Assembly (NCBI GenBank): GCA_902803255.1
Contig: CADCPG010000087.1
Coordinates: forward strand, 1 to 6,658
DNA from: an uncultured Ruminococcus sp.
GTDB taxonomy: Bacteria; Bacillota; Clostridia; Oscillospirales; CAG-272
DNA length: 6,658 nt
Direction: 5' to 3'
The notes below the pieces were generated by a model. It saw only the letters and a program-made list of their open reading frames with translations, was not told the DNA's origin and did not search any database. How positions within the stretch are numbered: position 1 is the stretch's first letter; each line of letters begins with the position of its first letter. Below, in pieces: positions 1-6,397 of the stretch. The translations under genes were made by a program, and so were the position numbers.

Positions 1-42
1 AACCTCATCGTGAGCCGCAGGACCGCCGTAAGGAGGTACTGA
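1..42 (+). CDS. C-terminal end of probable MalF-type sugar ABC transporter permease (partial)
   Basis: Frame 1 is open from the window edge to a TGA at 40-42 and encodes the last 13 residues, NLIVSRRTAVRRY. A basic tail ending in Tyr just after the last membrane helix is typical of MalF/UgpA-type permeases of CUT1 sugar importers. The next gene is the matching MalG-type partner, which fits the usual order permease 1, permease 2, binding protein. The ribosome binding site of the next gene (30-37) lies inside these last codons, so the two are almost certainly cotranscribed and translationally linked. Only 13 residues are visible, so the family call rests mainly on context. Confidence 0.6.
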   Translation, partial: NLIVSRRTAVRRY

Positions 43-46
43 CGTC

Positions 47-943
47 ATGACCTCGGCATACTCTGAAAAAAACAGCGGAAAGAGCCGCGAGGCGCTCGAA
101 AAGCGAACGAGGACCTTCGCCGTGATCAGAAAGGCATTCGTCTACCTGATGCTCACGGTGTGGGCCGCCGCCGTCCTCTTCCCCTTCTACTGGATGATCC
201 TGACTTCGGTCAAGAGCTACGGCGAATACGCCGCCGAGTTCATCCCGAGGTTCTTCACCCCCTCGCCGACGTTCGAGAACTACCGCAGCGCCTTCACCGC
301 GGTGCCTCTCGCACGGTATTTCGTCAACACGCTGGTCTTCACTCTGGTGACGACCGCCCTCATGCTCGCCGTGTCGCTGCTGGCGGCCTTCGCCTTCGCC
401 AGGCTCGACTTCAGGGGCAAGGACATCGTGTTCCCGCTTTTCCTGTCGCTCATGATGATACCGTCGGAGCTCATGATCATAACGAACTTCCAGACGATCA
501 CGAACCTCGAGCTGCGGAACACGTTCACGGGACTCATACTCCCGTCGGTCACTTCGGTATTCTACATATACCTGCTGAAAGAGAACTTCGAGCAGGTCCC
601 CGACGACCTTTACCGCGCCGCCAGGATCGACGGATCCTCCGACTTCGGCTACCTTGTCCGCGTGCTCATCCCGATCTGCCGCCCGACGGTCGTCACTGTG
701 ACGATCCTCAAGATCATCGAATGCTGGAACTCGTACGTCTGGCCGAGGCTCATCACCGACGACCAGAACTACTTCCTCGTATCCAACGGCATACAGGAGA
801 TCCGCGAGAACGGATTCGGCAGAGAGAACATCCCGGCGATGATGGCGGCCGTGGTCGTCATCTCGGTGCCGCTCATCCTGCTCTTCCTGATCTTCAGACG
901 AAAGATCATGGAGGGCGTCTCGAGAGGAGGCTCAAAGGGATGA
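47..943 (+). CDS. Carbohydrate ABC transporter permease, MalG type (CUT1)
   Basis: This is a 298-residue inner-membrane subunit that forms half of the translocation channel of a CUT1 sugar or oligosaccharide importer. Hydrophobic segments lie near residues 32-54, 92-118, 126-147, 160-177, 207-223 and 264-283, as expected for a six-helix permease. The cytoplasmic EAA loop that contacts the ATPase is clear at about 187-212, with the core AARIDGSS and the closing P-I-C-R-P. WNSYVWPRLITDD (228-240) and the C-terminal GVSRGGSKG match the usual MalG-family WN.Y.WP and G...G..KG ends. The start is set by AAGGAGGT at 30-37, nine bases before the ATG. The gene follows the upstream permease by 4 bp and overlaps the binding-protein gene by 4 bp (ATGA), so all three form one operon. 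No ATPase gene is seen; Firmicutes often share an MsmK-type ATPase between such importers. The substrate cannot be read from the sequence. Confidence 0.93.
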   Translation: MTSAYSEKNSGKSREALEKRTRTFAVIRKAFVYLMLTVWAAAVLFPFYWMILTSVKSYGEYAAEFIPRFFTPSPTFENYRSAFTAVPLARYFVNTLVFTLVTTALMLAVSLLAAFAFARLDFRGKDIVFPLFLSLMMIPSELMIITNFQTITNLELRNTFTGLILPSVTSVFYIYLLKENFEQVPDDLYRAARIDGSSDFGYLVRVLIPICRPTVVTVTILKIIECWNSYVWPRLITDDQNYFLVSNGIQEIRENGFGRENIPAMMAAVVVISVPLILLFLIFRRKIMEGVSRGGSKG

Positions 944-2589
944 GAAGACCGGCTTGCGGAAAAAGAAACAGCGCCGTCAGGGCGCTCGCGGCGGCCGTCG
1001 CGCTGCTGCTCCTCCTCCCGCTCGCCGCGGGCTGCCACGGCTCGAGAGAGCGCGCGGTCTTCGAGGTGCCGGAGTCCTTCGACACCGGAAAGAAGTACGA
1101 GATCACATTCTGGGCCAAGAACGACACCAACATCACCCAGAAACGCATCTACGAGAAGGCCGCCCTGGATTTCCACGCGATATACCCGAACATAAGCGTC
1201 GTGATACGCTCATTCACCGACTACGGAAACATCTACAACGACGTCATAACCAACATACCGACGAACACGACGCCCAACGTCTGCATCTCATACCCGGACC
1301 ATATAGCGACCTACCTCACCGGCGAGAACGTGGTCGTCCCGCTCGACGCGCTCATCTCCGACCCCGTCTTCGGGTTCGGCGGCAGCGGCCTCGCCTTCGA
1401 CGGCGCCGGCAGCGACGGAGTGATCGAAAAATTCCTCGACGAGGGAAAGATCGGCGGGGTACAGTACGCCCTGCCCTTCATGCGCTCGTCCGAGGCGCTC
1501 TACATCAACAGGACATACGTCGAACGTATGGGCTTCACGATCCCGGAGACAGTGACCTGGGACTGGGTGTGGGAGGTCGCGCTGGCGGCCACCCGCAGGG
1601 ACGCCGACGGCAACTACGTCTGCAACGGTCAGAAGGCGATGATCCCCTTCATCTACAAGTCGACCGACAACATGATGATACAGATGACCGAACAGCGGGG
1701 AACGGGCTACACCACCGACTACGGAAAGGCGCTCCTCTTCAACGACCCGACGCGCGAGATACTCTATACCGTCGCGGAGCACATCGCCGACAAATCGTTC
1801 TCGACCTTCAAGATCTCGAGCTATCCCGGCAACCATTTCAACGCCGGACAGTGCATCCTGGCCGTCGATTCGACCGCCGGCGCCACCTGGATGGGCTGCG
1901 GAGCCCCGCTCTCCGACATCCACGAATCGATGAAGGTGAACGACTTCGAGACTGTCGTGACCGCCGTCCCGCAGTTCGACCCCGAACACCCGAAGATGAT
2001 CTCGCAGGGGCCGTCGCTCTGCATCTTCAACAAGGACGACCCGGGCGAGGTCCTGGCGTCATGGCTCTTCGCCCAGTATCTGCTCTCCGACGGAGTACAG
2101 ACGGCCTACAGCATGACCGAGGGCTACGTTCCGGTCACATACAGCGCGCAGAACTCGGCCGAATACCGCGAATACCTCGACGCCCCTCCCGACGGCGACC
2201 TCCACTACAAGGTCAAGACCGACGCCTCGAGGCTCATACTCGACAACATAGACAACACCTTCATCACCCCGGTATACAACGGCTCGGCGTCGCTCCGCGA
2301 CGCCGCCGGCCAGCTGATCGAGGAGACAGCCCGGCAGATCAGGCGCGGATACGAAGTCGACGACGCCTTCATAGACAAGCTCTATACCGATGTCGCCGCC
2401 CTCTACCGCCTGAACGAACGGGGAGTCTCGGCCGAGGGCAGGGCCGACCTGGGACCGCTCCCGGCGACATCGGTCGCGCTCCTGTGCGGTCTTGCGTCCG
2501 TCTGGGCAGGCATCGGCGCGTACTTCGGAATATCCTTCCTTTCGGCAAGGCGCAGGAGGCGCCTCTCCGGAGGGAGCACGCAGGACTGA
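940..2589 (+). CDS. Extracellular solute-binding lipoprotein, family 1 (CUT1), with C-terminal membrane segment
   Basis: This is a 549-residue surface receptor that captures sugar and delivers it to the permeases upstream. The ATG at 940 overlaps the permease stop (ATGA) and is preceded by GAGAGGAGG at 922-930. Residues 11-31 are a signal peptide ending LPLAAG before Cys32, a plausible lipidation site. The mature domain starts with KYEITFWAKND (52-62). It carries family 1 landmarks: LPFMRSSEALYINR (178-191), TWDWVWEVA (206-214), and GYVPV (395-399), the UgpB-like site near the C-terminal lobe. Family members are commonly about 420-470 residues. The excess here is a C-terminal tail: LPATS at 507-511, a hydrophobic stretch at about 511-535, then five Arg at 537-541 and a short polar end. 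That pattern would anchor the C terminus in the membrane as well. LPATS resembles but does not match an LPXTG sortase signal. Codon use matches the neighbours, so a frameshifted tail is unlikely. Ligand unknown. Confidence 0.9.
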   Translation: MRRPACGKRNSAVRALAAAVALLLLLPLAAGCHGSRERAVFEVPESFDTGKKYEITFWAKNDTNITQKRIYEKAALDFHAIYPNISVVIRSFTDYGNIYNDVITNIPTNTTPNVCISYPDHIATYLTGENVVVPLDALISDPVFGFGGSGLAFDGAGSDGVIEKFLDEGKIGGVQYALPFMRSSEALYINRTYVERMGFTIPETVTWDWVWEVALAATRRDADGNYVCNGQKAMIPFIYKSTDNMMIQMTEQRGTGYTTDYGKALLFNDPTREILYTVAEHIADKSFSTFKISSYPGNHFNAGQCILAVDSTAGATWMGCGAPLSDIHESMKVNDFETVVTAVPQFDPEHPKMISQGPSLCIFNKDDPGEVLASWLFAQYLLSDGVQTAYSMTEGYVPVTYSAQNSAEYREYLDAPPDGDLHYKVKTDASRLILDNIDNTFITPVYNGSASLRDAAGQLIEETARQIRRGYEVDDAFIDKLYTDVAALYRLNERGVSAEGRADLGPLPATSVALLCGLASVWAGIGAYFGISFLSARRRRRLSGGSTQD

Positions 2590-2629
2590 CGCCTCCCCGC
2601 CGCCGGTAAGGTATATAACAAAATAAGTA

Positions 2630-2658
2630 TTGACATCCGGACAGATTTGCGGTATAAT
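2630..2658 (+). promoter_or_regulatory. Consensus sigma-A/sigma-70 promoter for the OB-fold-like lipoprotein gene
   Basis: TTGACA at 2630-2635 and TATAAT at 2653-2658 are separated by exactly 17 bases, so both boxes and the spacer match consensus. The expected transcription start is near 2665, giving a leader of about 100 bases before the ATG at 2765. The promoter sits 40 bases after the sugar-operon stop, and no T-tailed terminator is seen between them. Confidence 0.92.
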
Positions 2659-2679
2659 ATCACCGTATTTTTGTTCGGA

Positions 2680-2724
2680 TGCCTTTCGTTTCGCAAAGCC
2701 GCGGCCGACGCGTCGCGGAAGGCA
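2680..2724 (+). other. Long stem in the 5' leader of the lipoprotein mRNA
   Basis: TGCCTTTCG at 2680-2688 pairs with CGGAAGGCA at 2716-2724, nine pairs including one G-U. The enclosed bases contain the perfect palindrome CGACGCGTCG (2706-2715) and other GC-rich pairings. It lies between the predicted start of transcription and the ribosome binding site (AAAAGGAG, 2747-2754) and is followed by an unstructured A-rich stretch. No known riboswitch was recognised. It may protect the 5' end of an abundant mRNA. Confidence 0.5.
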
Positions 2725-2764
2725 CAAAGAAGAAAGAAACTCGTTCAAAAGGAGACCTGAAAAA

Positions 2765-3604
2765 ATGAAACTCAGCAAGATCATCGCTTCCCTTCTTGTC
2801 GTCGCGACAGTGCTCTTCGCCTTCGCGGCCTGCAAGGGCGGCGAAACCCCCGCCGACACCACCAAGGCTGCCGACGTCAAGACAGAAGCTCCCGCCGCCG
2901 ACACCACCGCCGGACAGGCTGAAGTCGACACCAAGACCAAGTCCGAAGGCGTCCTCACCTACGAACAGTACATCGCCACCGAAAACGGCAAGGATGTCGT
3001 CATAGAGGGCTTCCTCCAGGCCAAGTACGAATATTCGGAAGCCTACAAGAACACGAGCCTCTACCTCGCTGACGGCGACGGCGCGTATTTCGTATACCGC
3101 TACGCCACCACCCCCGAGGATTACGCGAAGCTCGAGGTCGGCGCGAAGCTCCGGATCACCGGAACCAAGGACCAGTGGTCGGGCGAGACCGAGGTCAAGG
3201 ACGTCACCAAGCTCGAGGTCGTCGGGACCGATAAGTGGATCGCCGATCCGGTCGACGTTACCGCCACCATCGGCAGCGACGCCGTCGCGGCCGACAACAA
3301 CAAGGCCGTCGTAATCAAGGGCGCCGTCGTCGCGGCTTCCAAGATCAAGGACGACGCCAAGGAATACGCTTTCCTCTACAAGCACGACGGTTCGGGCGCG
3401 CAGGGCGATGACATCTACTTCAACGTCACCGTCGGCGGCAAGGACTACACGTTCGTCGTCGAATCCGACTTCTTCGGAAAAGACTCCGAGATCTACAAGG
3501 CCGTCGAAGCTCTCAAGATCGGCGATAAGATCGACATAGGCGGATTCCTTTACTGGTACAACGCTCCCCAGGTCCAGGTGACCTCCGTAGCCGCTTCCAA
3601 GTAA
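2765..3604 (+). CDS. Lipoprotein with two tandem OB-fold-like repeats, function unknown
   Basis: This is a 279-residue predicted lipoprotein. The ATG at 2765 follows AAAAGGAG (2747-2754) and opens a classic signal peptide, MKLSKIIASL through FAFAA, with Cys23 as the lipidation site. The frame is open upstream to 2630, but that region is promoter and leader, so the upstream start is rejected. Residues 24-60 are a Thr/Ala/Pro/Asp linker. Residues about 63-154 and 164-276 look like two diverged copies of one all-beta unit. Each opens with a (V/A)VVI(E/K)G strand (78-82 and 182-186), continues with a DG-containing turn followed by an aromatic strand (103-112 and 208-221), has LxxGxK(L/I)xIxG near the end (123-133 and 250-260), and closes with an EVKDVTKLEVV or QVQVTSV strand. 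This resembles the OB-fold-like domains of bacterial surface lipoproteins. Strong promoter and C-ending codons suggest high expression. No catalytic residues were recognised and no function is claimed. Confidence 0.85.
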   Translation: MKLSKIIASLLVVATVLFAFAACKGGETPADTTKAADVKTEAPAADTTAGQAEVDTKTKSEGVLTYEQYIATENGKDVVIEGFLQAKYEYSEAYKNTSLYLADGDGAYFVYRYATTPEDYAKLEVGAKLRITGTKDQWSGETEVKDVTKLEVVGTDKWIADPVDVTATIGSDAVAADNNKAVVIKGAVVAASKIKDDAKEYAFLYKHDGSGAQGDDIYFNVTVGGKDYTFVVESDFFGKDSEIYKAVEALKIGDKIDIGGFLYWYNAPQVQVTSVAASK

Positions 3605-3632
3605 AAGGACAGCGCTGCCCCTTATCCAAAGG

Positions 3633-3681
3633 GCGGCCGGTACCGTATTACCGGTACCGGCCGCATTTTTTCTGTTTTTTT
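3633..3681 (+). terminator. Strong intrinsic terminator after the OB-fold-like lipoprotein gene
   Basis: A perfect 13-bp stem, GCGGCCGGTACCG (3633-3645) with its complement at 3652-3664, encloses the 6-base loop TATTAC. It is followed by T6 and T7 runs broken by CTG (3666-3681). It lies 28 bases after the stop at 3604 and ends only 21 bases before the next ATG (3703). It could therefore also act as an attenuator for the second binding-protein gene. Confidence 0.93.
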
Positions 3682-3702
3682 ATCTGAAAGTAGGAAAAGA
3701 AC

Positions 3703-5163
3703 ATGAAGAAATTCATTGCCCTGTTTCTCGCCTTCACCGCGCTCGCGGCTCTTTTCGCCGCCTGCTCTGACAAACCCGAAGTTCCCGCGGATACCGGAAC
3801 TTCGTCCGCGGCTCCCGGATCCTCGGAGGCTCCCGCCGATACAGAGACGGCTCTTCCCCCGCTTGACGTGAAAAAATACGGCGGCGAGGAATTCACCGTC
3901 CTCTGGCCGGAACCGCATCCTGACGGACACTTCATGCACAACGAGATCGCCGTCGCCGAGGAAAACGGCGACGTCATAGACAGCGCCGTATACAAACGCA
4001 ACGTAGCCGTCGAGACCGCGTACGACATCAAGATCGTGCAGCAGCTCATGTGGTGCAGCAACATCTCTGGCAAAGTCGAGTCCGACATCAAGGCCGGCGA
4101 CAACAACTACGACGCCTTCTGCGCTCCCATCGCCATGGTGGTAAACTACGGCGCCTCGGGAGTTTGCGCGGACTACAAAGGCATGCCGTACTATTCGGAG
4201 GACATGCCCTGGTGGAACCACGGCGTCATGGATGAATTCGCCCTGCGCGGACACCGGTTCTTCGGCTCCGGGGATATCATCTTCAGCGACAACTTCTATC
4301 CCATGACCGTCATGGTCAACAGCGACGTCTACACGACGCACAAGCTCCCCGATGACCTCTTCGGCACGGTAAAAGACCGCAAATGGACTTTTGAGAAGCT
4401 CATAGAGCTCTCGAAGGATCTTCCGAGCTCTTCCGACGACGTATGGGACGGCAACGACAACTACGGAGTCTTAGTGTACAATTCGGCCCTCAGGGCTCTC
4501 TTCTCCGGATTCGGAGGGCATTTCAGTTCGCTCAACGATGCCGGGGATCCCGAATGGGTGATGACGGCCGACAACTCCCAGGACAAGGTCGAAGCTATAA
4601 TCAACTTCTTCAACAACGGACATATAGCCTACGATTCTTCGAACGACAACGCCGCCGACGACAACAAGAAGTTCATCGGCGGCCAGGTCCTCTTCTTCGT
4701 CGCCGAACTGATCACGGCGGAGCGGCTCGTCCCGCTCGGCATGGAGGACTACTGGCTGCTTCCCATGCCGCTCTACAACACCGACCAGCCCGACTACATC
4801 TGCGTGATGAACGACGCGGTCGTCGTGTCGGTCCCCGCGAACGCAGACCTTGAGAGATCTTCTCTGATACTCTCCGCCCTCGGGCGCGAATCGGTCGACA
4901 CGCTGACGCCCGCCTTCTTCGATATCGTCCTGTCGAACAGATATATCAACGATTTCGGATCTCTCGAGATGCTGGGGATCATCCTCGACACCGTAAGCGC
5001 CCCCGACCTCGCCGTCGTATTCAACTGGGGCTCCTGCAAGAACCTCATCGGCGATATGGCGAGAAAGAACACGGTCGATCTCGAAGGAACGCTCAAACCG
5101 ATAAAGAACACCGTGAACGCGCTGATCAAGAACTTCTCCAAATCCATGGACGGTCTTGACTGA
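3703..5163 (+). CDS. Extracellular solute-binding lipoprotein (sugar-type ABC transporter receptor)
   Basis: This is a 486-residue predicted substrate-binding lipoprotein. The signal peptide MKKFIALFLAF...LFAA ends at Cys21, followed by a Ser/Thr/Ala/Pro-rich linker to about residue 55. The mature domain begins YGGEEFTVLWPE (59-70). With NGDVIDSAVYKRNVAVE (88-104) and YDIKIV (107-112), this matches a lineage of binding proteins common in gut Clostridia, where a (D/E)F-T-(I/V)-L strand is followed by D-V-(I/V)-x-x-A-V-Y-x-R-N. Later landmarks are KWTFEKLIELSKDL (227-240), GGQVLFFV (326-333) and WLLPMPLYN (351-359), the usual hinge and second-lobe segments. The protein is full length with a single stop. 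The Shine-Dalgarno is weak (AGGAAAAGA, 3692-3700). No permease or ATPase genes adjoin it and no good promoter lies between it and the terminator hairpin just upstream. It is probably an orphan receptor sharing an importer. Ligand unknown. Confidence 0.88.
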   Translation: MKKFIALFLAFTALAALFAACSDKPEVPADTGTSSAAPGSSEAPADTETALPPLDVKKYGGEEFTVLWPEPHPDGHFMHNEIAVAEENGDVIDSAVYKRNVAVETAYDIKIVQQLMWCSNISGKVESDIKAGDNNYDAFCAPIAMVVNYGASGVCADYKGMPYYSEDMPWWNHGVMDEFALRGHRFFGSGDIIFSDNFYPMTVMVNSDVYTTHKLPDDLFGTVKDRKWTFEKLIELSKDLPSSSDDVWDGNDNYGVLVYNSALRALFSGFGGHFSSLNDAGDPEWVMTADNSQDKVEAIINFFNNGHIAYDSSNDNAADDNKKFIGGQVLFFVAELITAERLVPLGMEDYWLLPMPLYNTDQPDYICVMNDAVVVSVPANADLERSSLILSALGRESVDTLTPAFFDIVLSNRYINDFGSLEMLGIILDTVSAPDLAVVFNWGSCKNLIGDMARKNTVDLEGTLKPIKNTVNALIKNFSKSMDGLD

Positions 5164-5186
5164 CTTCAGGTGACACAGATCTTTGC

Positions 5187-5216
5187 GCGGACCGCTCCGT
5201 AACGGATGCGGTCCGC
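5187..5216 (+). other. Perfect-arm hairpin between the binding-protein and mscS genes
   Basis: GCGGACCGC (5187-5195) pairs with GCGGTCCGC (5208-5216). Inside, TCCG (5196-5199) pairs with CGGA (5203-5206) around a TAA loop, leaving only T5207 bulged. No T tract follows, so it is not a normal intrinsic terminator. It could be an mRNA 3'-end stabiliser, a processing site or a weak pause. It starts 24 bases after the upstream stop. Confidence 0.7.
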
Positions 5217-5260
5217 GGCCTCGCTCATGAAGAAAAAAGCGCAGGAGGAAGGACAGAACG

Positions 5261-6064
5261 ATGGATGAATTTGTAAAGAAAGTGATAGATATCGGCAGCA
5301 CGTACGGCGGAAAGATACTGCTGGCGATAGCGGCGGTCGCGGTCGGCCTGATAGTGATAAAGCTCATCGGGAAGGCGATAGACAAGTCTCTCAAAAAATC
5401 GAAGCTGGCCGATACTGCCAAGGTCGTTATCCGCAAGGTGGTAAAGGGTCTGCTGTACCTGGTCCTCGCCGTCGGGGTCATCGAGATCCTCGGAGTACCC
5501 ATGACCAGCGTGGCCGCGCTCATCGCCTCGGGCGGCCTGGCTGTCGGGCTTGCCCTTCAGGGCGCGCTCAGCAACTTCGCGGGAGGATTCATGATCCTGA
5601 TATTCAAGCCTTTCAGGATCGGCGACTATATCGAATCCACCGGTGCCGAGGGGGTGGTCAGGGACATAAGCATCTTCTACACGAAGCTCGTGACGCTCGA
5701 CAACAAGCTGATCCTTGTCCCTAACGGAGACCTCATGAACGCGAATGTGGTAAACTACACGGCCGAAGACAGGAGAAGGATCGACCAGAGCTTCAAGATC
5801 ACGAACGACATCGAACAGGACAGAGTAAAAGAAGTCCTGCTTGAAGCCGCAAAGAACACCGCCGGAGTCCTGTCGGATCCTGAACCGTTCGCCAGGCTGA
5901 CAGAAGTCGACGACGATACCTATATCTTCACCGTAAGGGCGTGGTGCGACACACCGAATTACTGGACGGTCTATTTCGACCTGATAGAAAACTGCAGCAG
6001 GGCGCTCGCCGACAACGGCATCGACGATCCCGAGGAGAGGATAGCGGTCCGCCTCGTCAAGTGA
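5261..6064 (+). CDS. mscS: Small-conductance mechanosensitive channel, MscS family
   Basis: This is a 267-residue membrane channel that opens under membrane tension and releases solutes during hypo-osmotic shock. The ATG at 5261 is preceded by AGGAGGAA at 5243-5250. Three membrane helices fit residues 18-36, 60-79 and the pore helix 84-117. The pore helix carries the Gly/Ala-rich MscS signature GLAVGLALQGALSNFAGG (92-109), followed by KPFRIGDYI (116-124). The beta domain shows the conserved VPNG (153-156) and N-x-V-V-N-Y (161-166), and the C-terminal alpha/beta domain has VRAW and YWTVYFDLIE (234-243). Length fits the minimal three-helix type (E. coli MscS is 286). The end is slightly atypical: after NGI the usual PYPQ-like segment is replaced by DDPEER (255-260). 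The neighbours do not suggest a special role. It may be cotranscribed with the upstream gene, since I see no promoter in 5164-5260. The symbol is given at family level. Confidence 0.93.
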   Translation: MDEFVKKVIDIGSTYGGKILLAIAAVAVGLIVIKLIGKAIDKSLKKSKLADTAKVVIRKVVKGLLYLVLAVGVIEILGVPMTSVAALIASGGLAVGLALQGALSNFAGGFMILIFKPFRIGDYIESTGAEGVVRDISIFYTKLVTLDNKLILVPNGDLMNANVVNYTAEDRRRIDQSFKITNDIEQDRVKEVLLEAAKNTAGVLSDPEPFARLTEVDDDTYIFTVRAWCDTPNYWTVYFDLIENCSRALADNGIDDPEERIAVRLVK

Positions 6065-6071
6065 GCCGGCT

Positions 6072-6087
6072 CCCGCCGGCCGGCGGG
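6072..6087. repeat. 16-bp perfect GC palindrome just after mscS
   Basis: CCCGCCGGCCGGCGGG is its own reverse complement and starts 7 bases after the mscS stop. The core CCCGCCGGCCGG recurs at 6131-6142 within the next inverted-repeat region. No T run follows this first copy. As RNA it could fold only with a few central bases unpaired. Confidence 0.75.
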
Positions 6088-6125
6088 GACAGGGCGCAGG
6101 GGATTCCCTCCCCGGAACGCCTCGC

Positions 6126-6180
6126 AGTTCCCCGCCGGCCGGAACTCTGCCGCGACGTCCGGACAGTTCCACTTTTTTTT
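6126..6180 (+). terminator. Probable terminator of mscS with alternative stems and a T8 tract
   Basis: AGTTCC occurs at 6126-6131 and 6165-6170, and its complement GGAACT lies between them at 6141-6146. The middle element can pair with either flank. Pairing with the second copy places a six-pair stem two bases before TTTTTTTT (6173-6180), as in an intrinsic terminator. CCGGA (6139-6143) with TCCGG (6158-6162) is a further competing stem. The stem is short and the loop is 18 bases, so strength is uncertain. Confidence 0.6.
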
Positions 6181-6199
6181 CCCTGCCTCAATTTAGTAC

Positions 6200-6228
6200 T
6201 TGACACGGCGTCCGGTAAGTGGTATAAT
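6200..6228 (+). promoter_or_regulatory. Consensus promoter of the tRNA-Pro gene
   Basis: TTGACA at 6200-6205 and TATAAT at 6223-6228 are separated by 17 bases. Transcription should start near 6235, giving a leader of about 17 bases in which TGCGT (6236-6240) and ACGCA (6246-6250) can form a small hairpin directly before the mature tRNA. The -10 context GGTATAATAT is identical to that at 2651-2660. Confidence 0.93.
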
Positions 6229-6251
6229 ATTTACTTGCGTGGAGAACGCAT

Positions 6252-6327
6252 CTGGGTGTGGCGCAGTTGGTAGCGCGCTACCTTGGGGTGGTAGAGGCCG
6301 CTGGTTCAAGTCCAGTCACTCAGACCA
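6252..6327 (+). tRNA. trnP: tRNA-Pro, anticodon GGG
   Basis: A complete 76-base cloverleaf is present. Acceptor CTGGGTG (6252-6258) pairs with CACTCAG (6317-6323) with one G-U. D-stem GCGC (6261-6264) pairs with 6273-6276. Anticodon stem CTACC (6278-6282) pairs with GGTAG (6290-6294) around the loop TTGGGGT, which places GGG at 6285-6287 and so reads CCC and CCU proline codons. The variable loop has 5 bases. T-stem GCTGG (6300-6304) pairs with CCAGT (6312-6316) around TTCAAGT. The discriminator is A6324 and CCA is encoded at 6325-6327. A C1-G72 pair with A73 is the known bacterial tRNA-Pro identity pattern. It is a single-gene unit with its own promoter and terminator. Confidence 0.97.
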
Positions 6328-6328
6328 G

Positions 6329-6358
6329 AAAATCAGGGGAGAGATCCCCTGATTTTTT
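6329..6358 (+). terminator. Intrinsic terminator of tRNA-Pro
   Basis: AAAATCAGGGGA (6329-6340) pairs perfectly with TCCCCTGATTTT (6345-6356) around a GAGA tetraloop, and the T tract runs 6353-6358. It begins two bases after the encoded CCA. Confidence 0.95.
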
Positions 6359-6362
6359 GTTT

Positions 6363-6387
6363 GATCTAGCGTCGGCAGATCGTTTTT
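6363..6387 (+). terminator. Possible second, weaker terminator behind the tRNA
   Basis: GATCT (6363-6367) pairs with AGATC (6377-6381). The stem continues with GC (6369-6370) and GC (6375-6376) past a bulged A around a GTCG loop. It is followed by GTTTTT and soon by another T6 (6393-6398). It looks like a back-up to the strong terminator just upstream. The stem is short. Confidence 0.45.
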
Positions 6388-6397
6388 CGGGCTTTTT

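Noticed and set aside
160..939. Long open frame upstream of the binding-protein start, in the same frame
   Set aside because: It runs antiparallel in meaning to a well-supported permease in another frame, is Arg/His/Pro-rich, and lacks a start signal. The true start at 940 has a ribosome binding site and a signal peptide.
2555..2596. GGAGGCG/CGCCTCC inverted repeat around the stop of the first binding-protein gene, as a terminator
   Set aside because: The loop is long and no T tract follows, so I cannot support it as a terminator.
954..2609. 551-codon open frame overlapping the binding-protein gene
   Set aside because: It is extremely Arg/Pro/His-rich, the usual result of reading a GC-rich gene out of frame. 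The binding-protein frame has a lipobox and family motifs.
2630..2764. Possible upstream start for the OB-fold-like lipoprotein
   Set aside because: The added residues would be encoded by the -35/-10 promoter and leader, and would place the signal peptide internally.
5227..5268. 13-codon ORF (MKKKAQEEGQNDG) overlapping the mscS start
   Set aside because: It has no ribosome binding site, and its sequence is simply the mscS Shine-Dalgarno region read in another frame.
4471..5523. Long minus-strand open frame across the second binding protein and the start of mscS
   Set aside because: It spans two clearly coding plus-strand genes and the spacer between them and shows no recognisable domain. 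Similar minus-strand frames at 1288-1989, 2059-2958, 2660-3385, 3622-4341 and 5225-6172 fail for the same reason.
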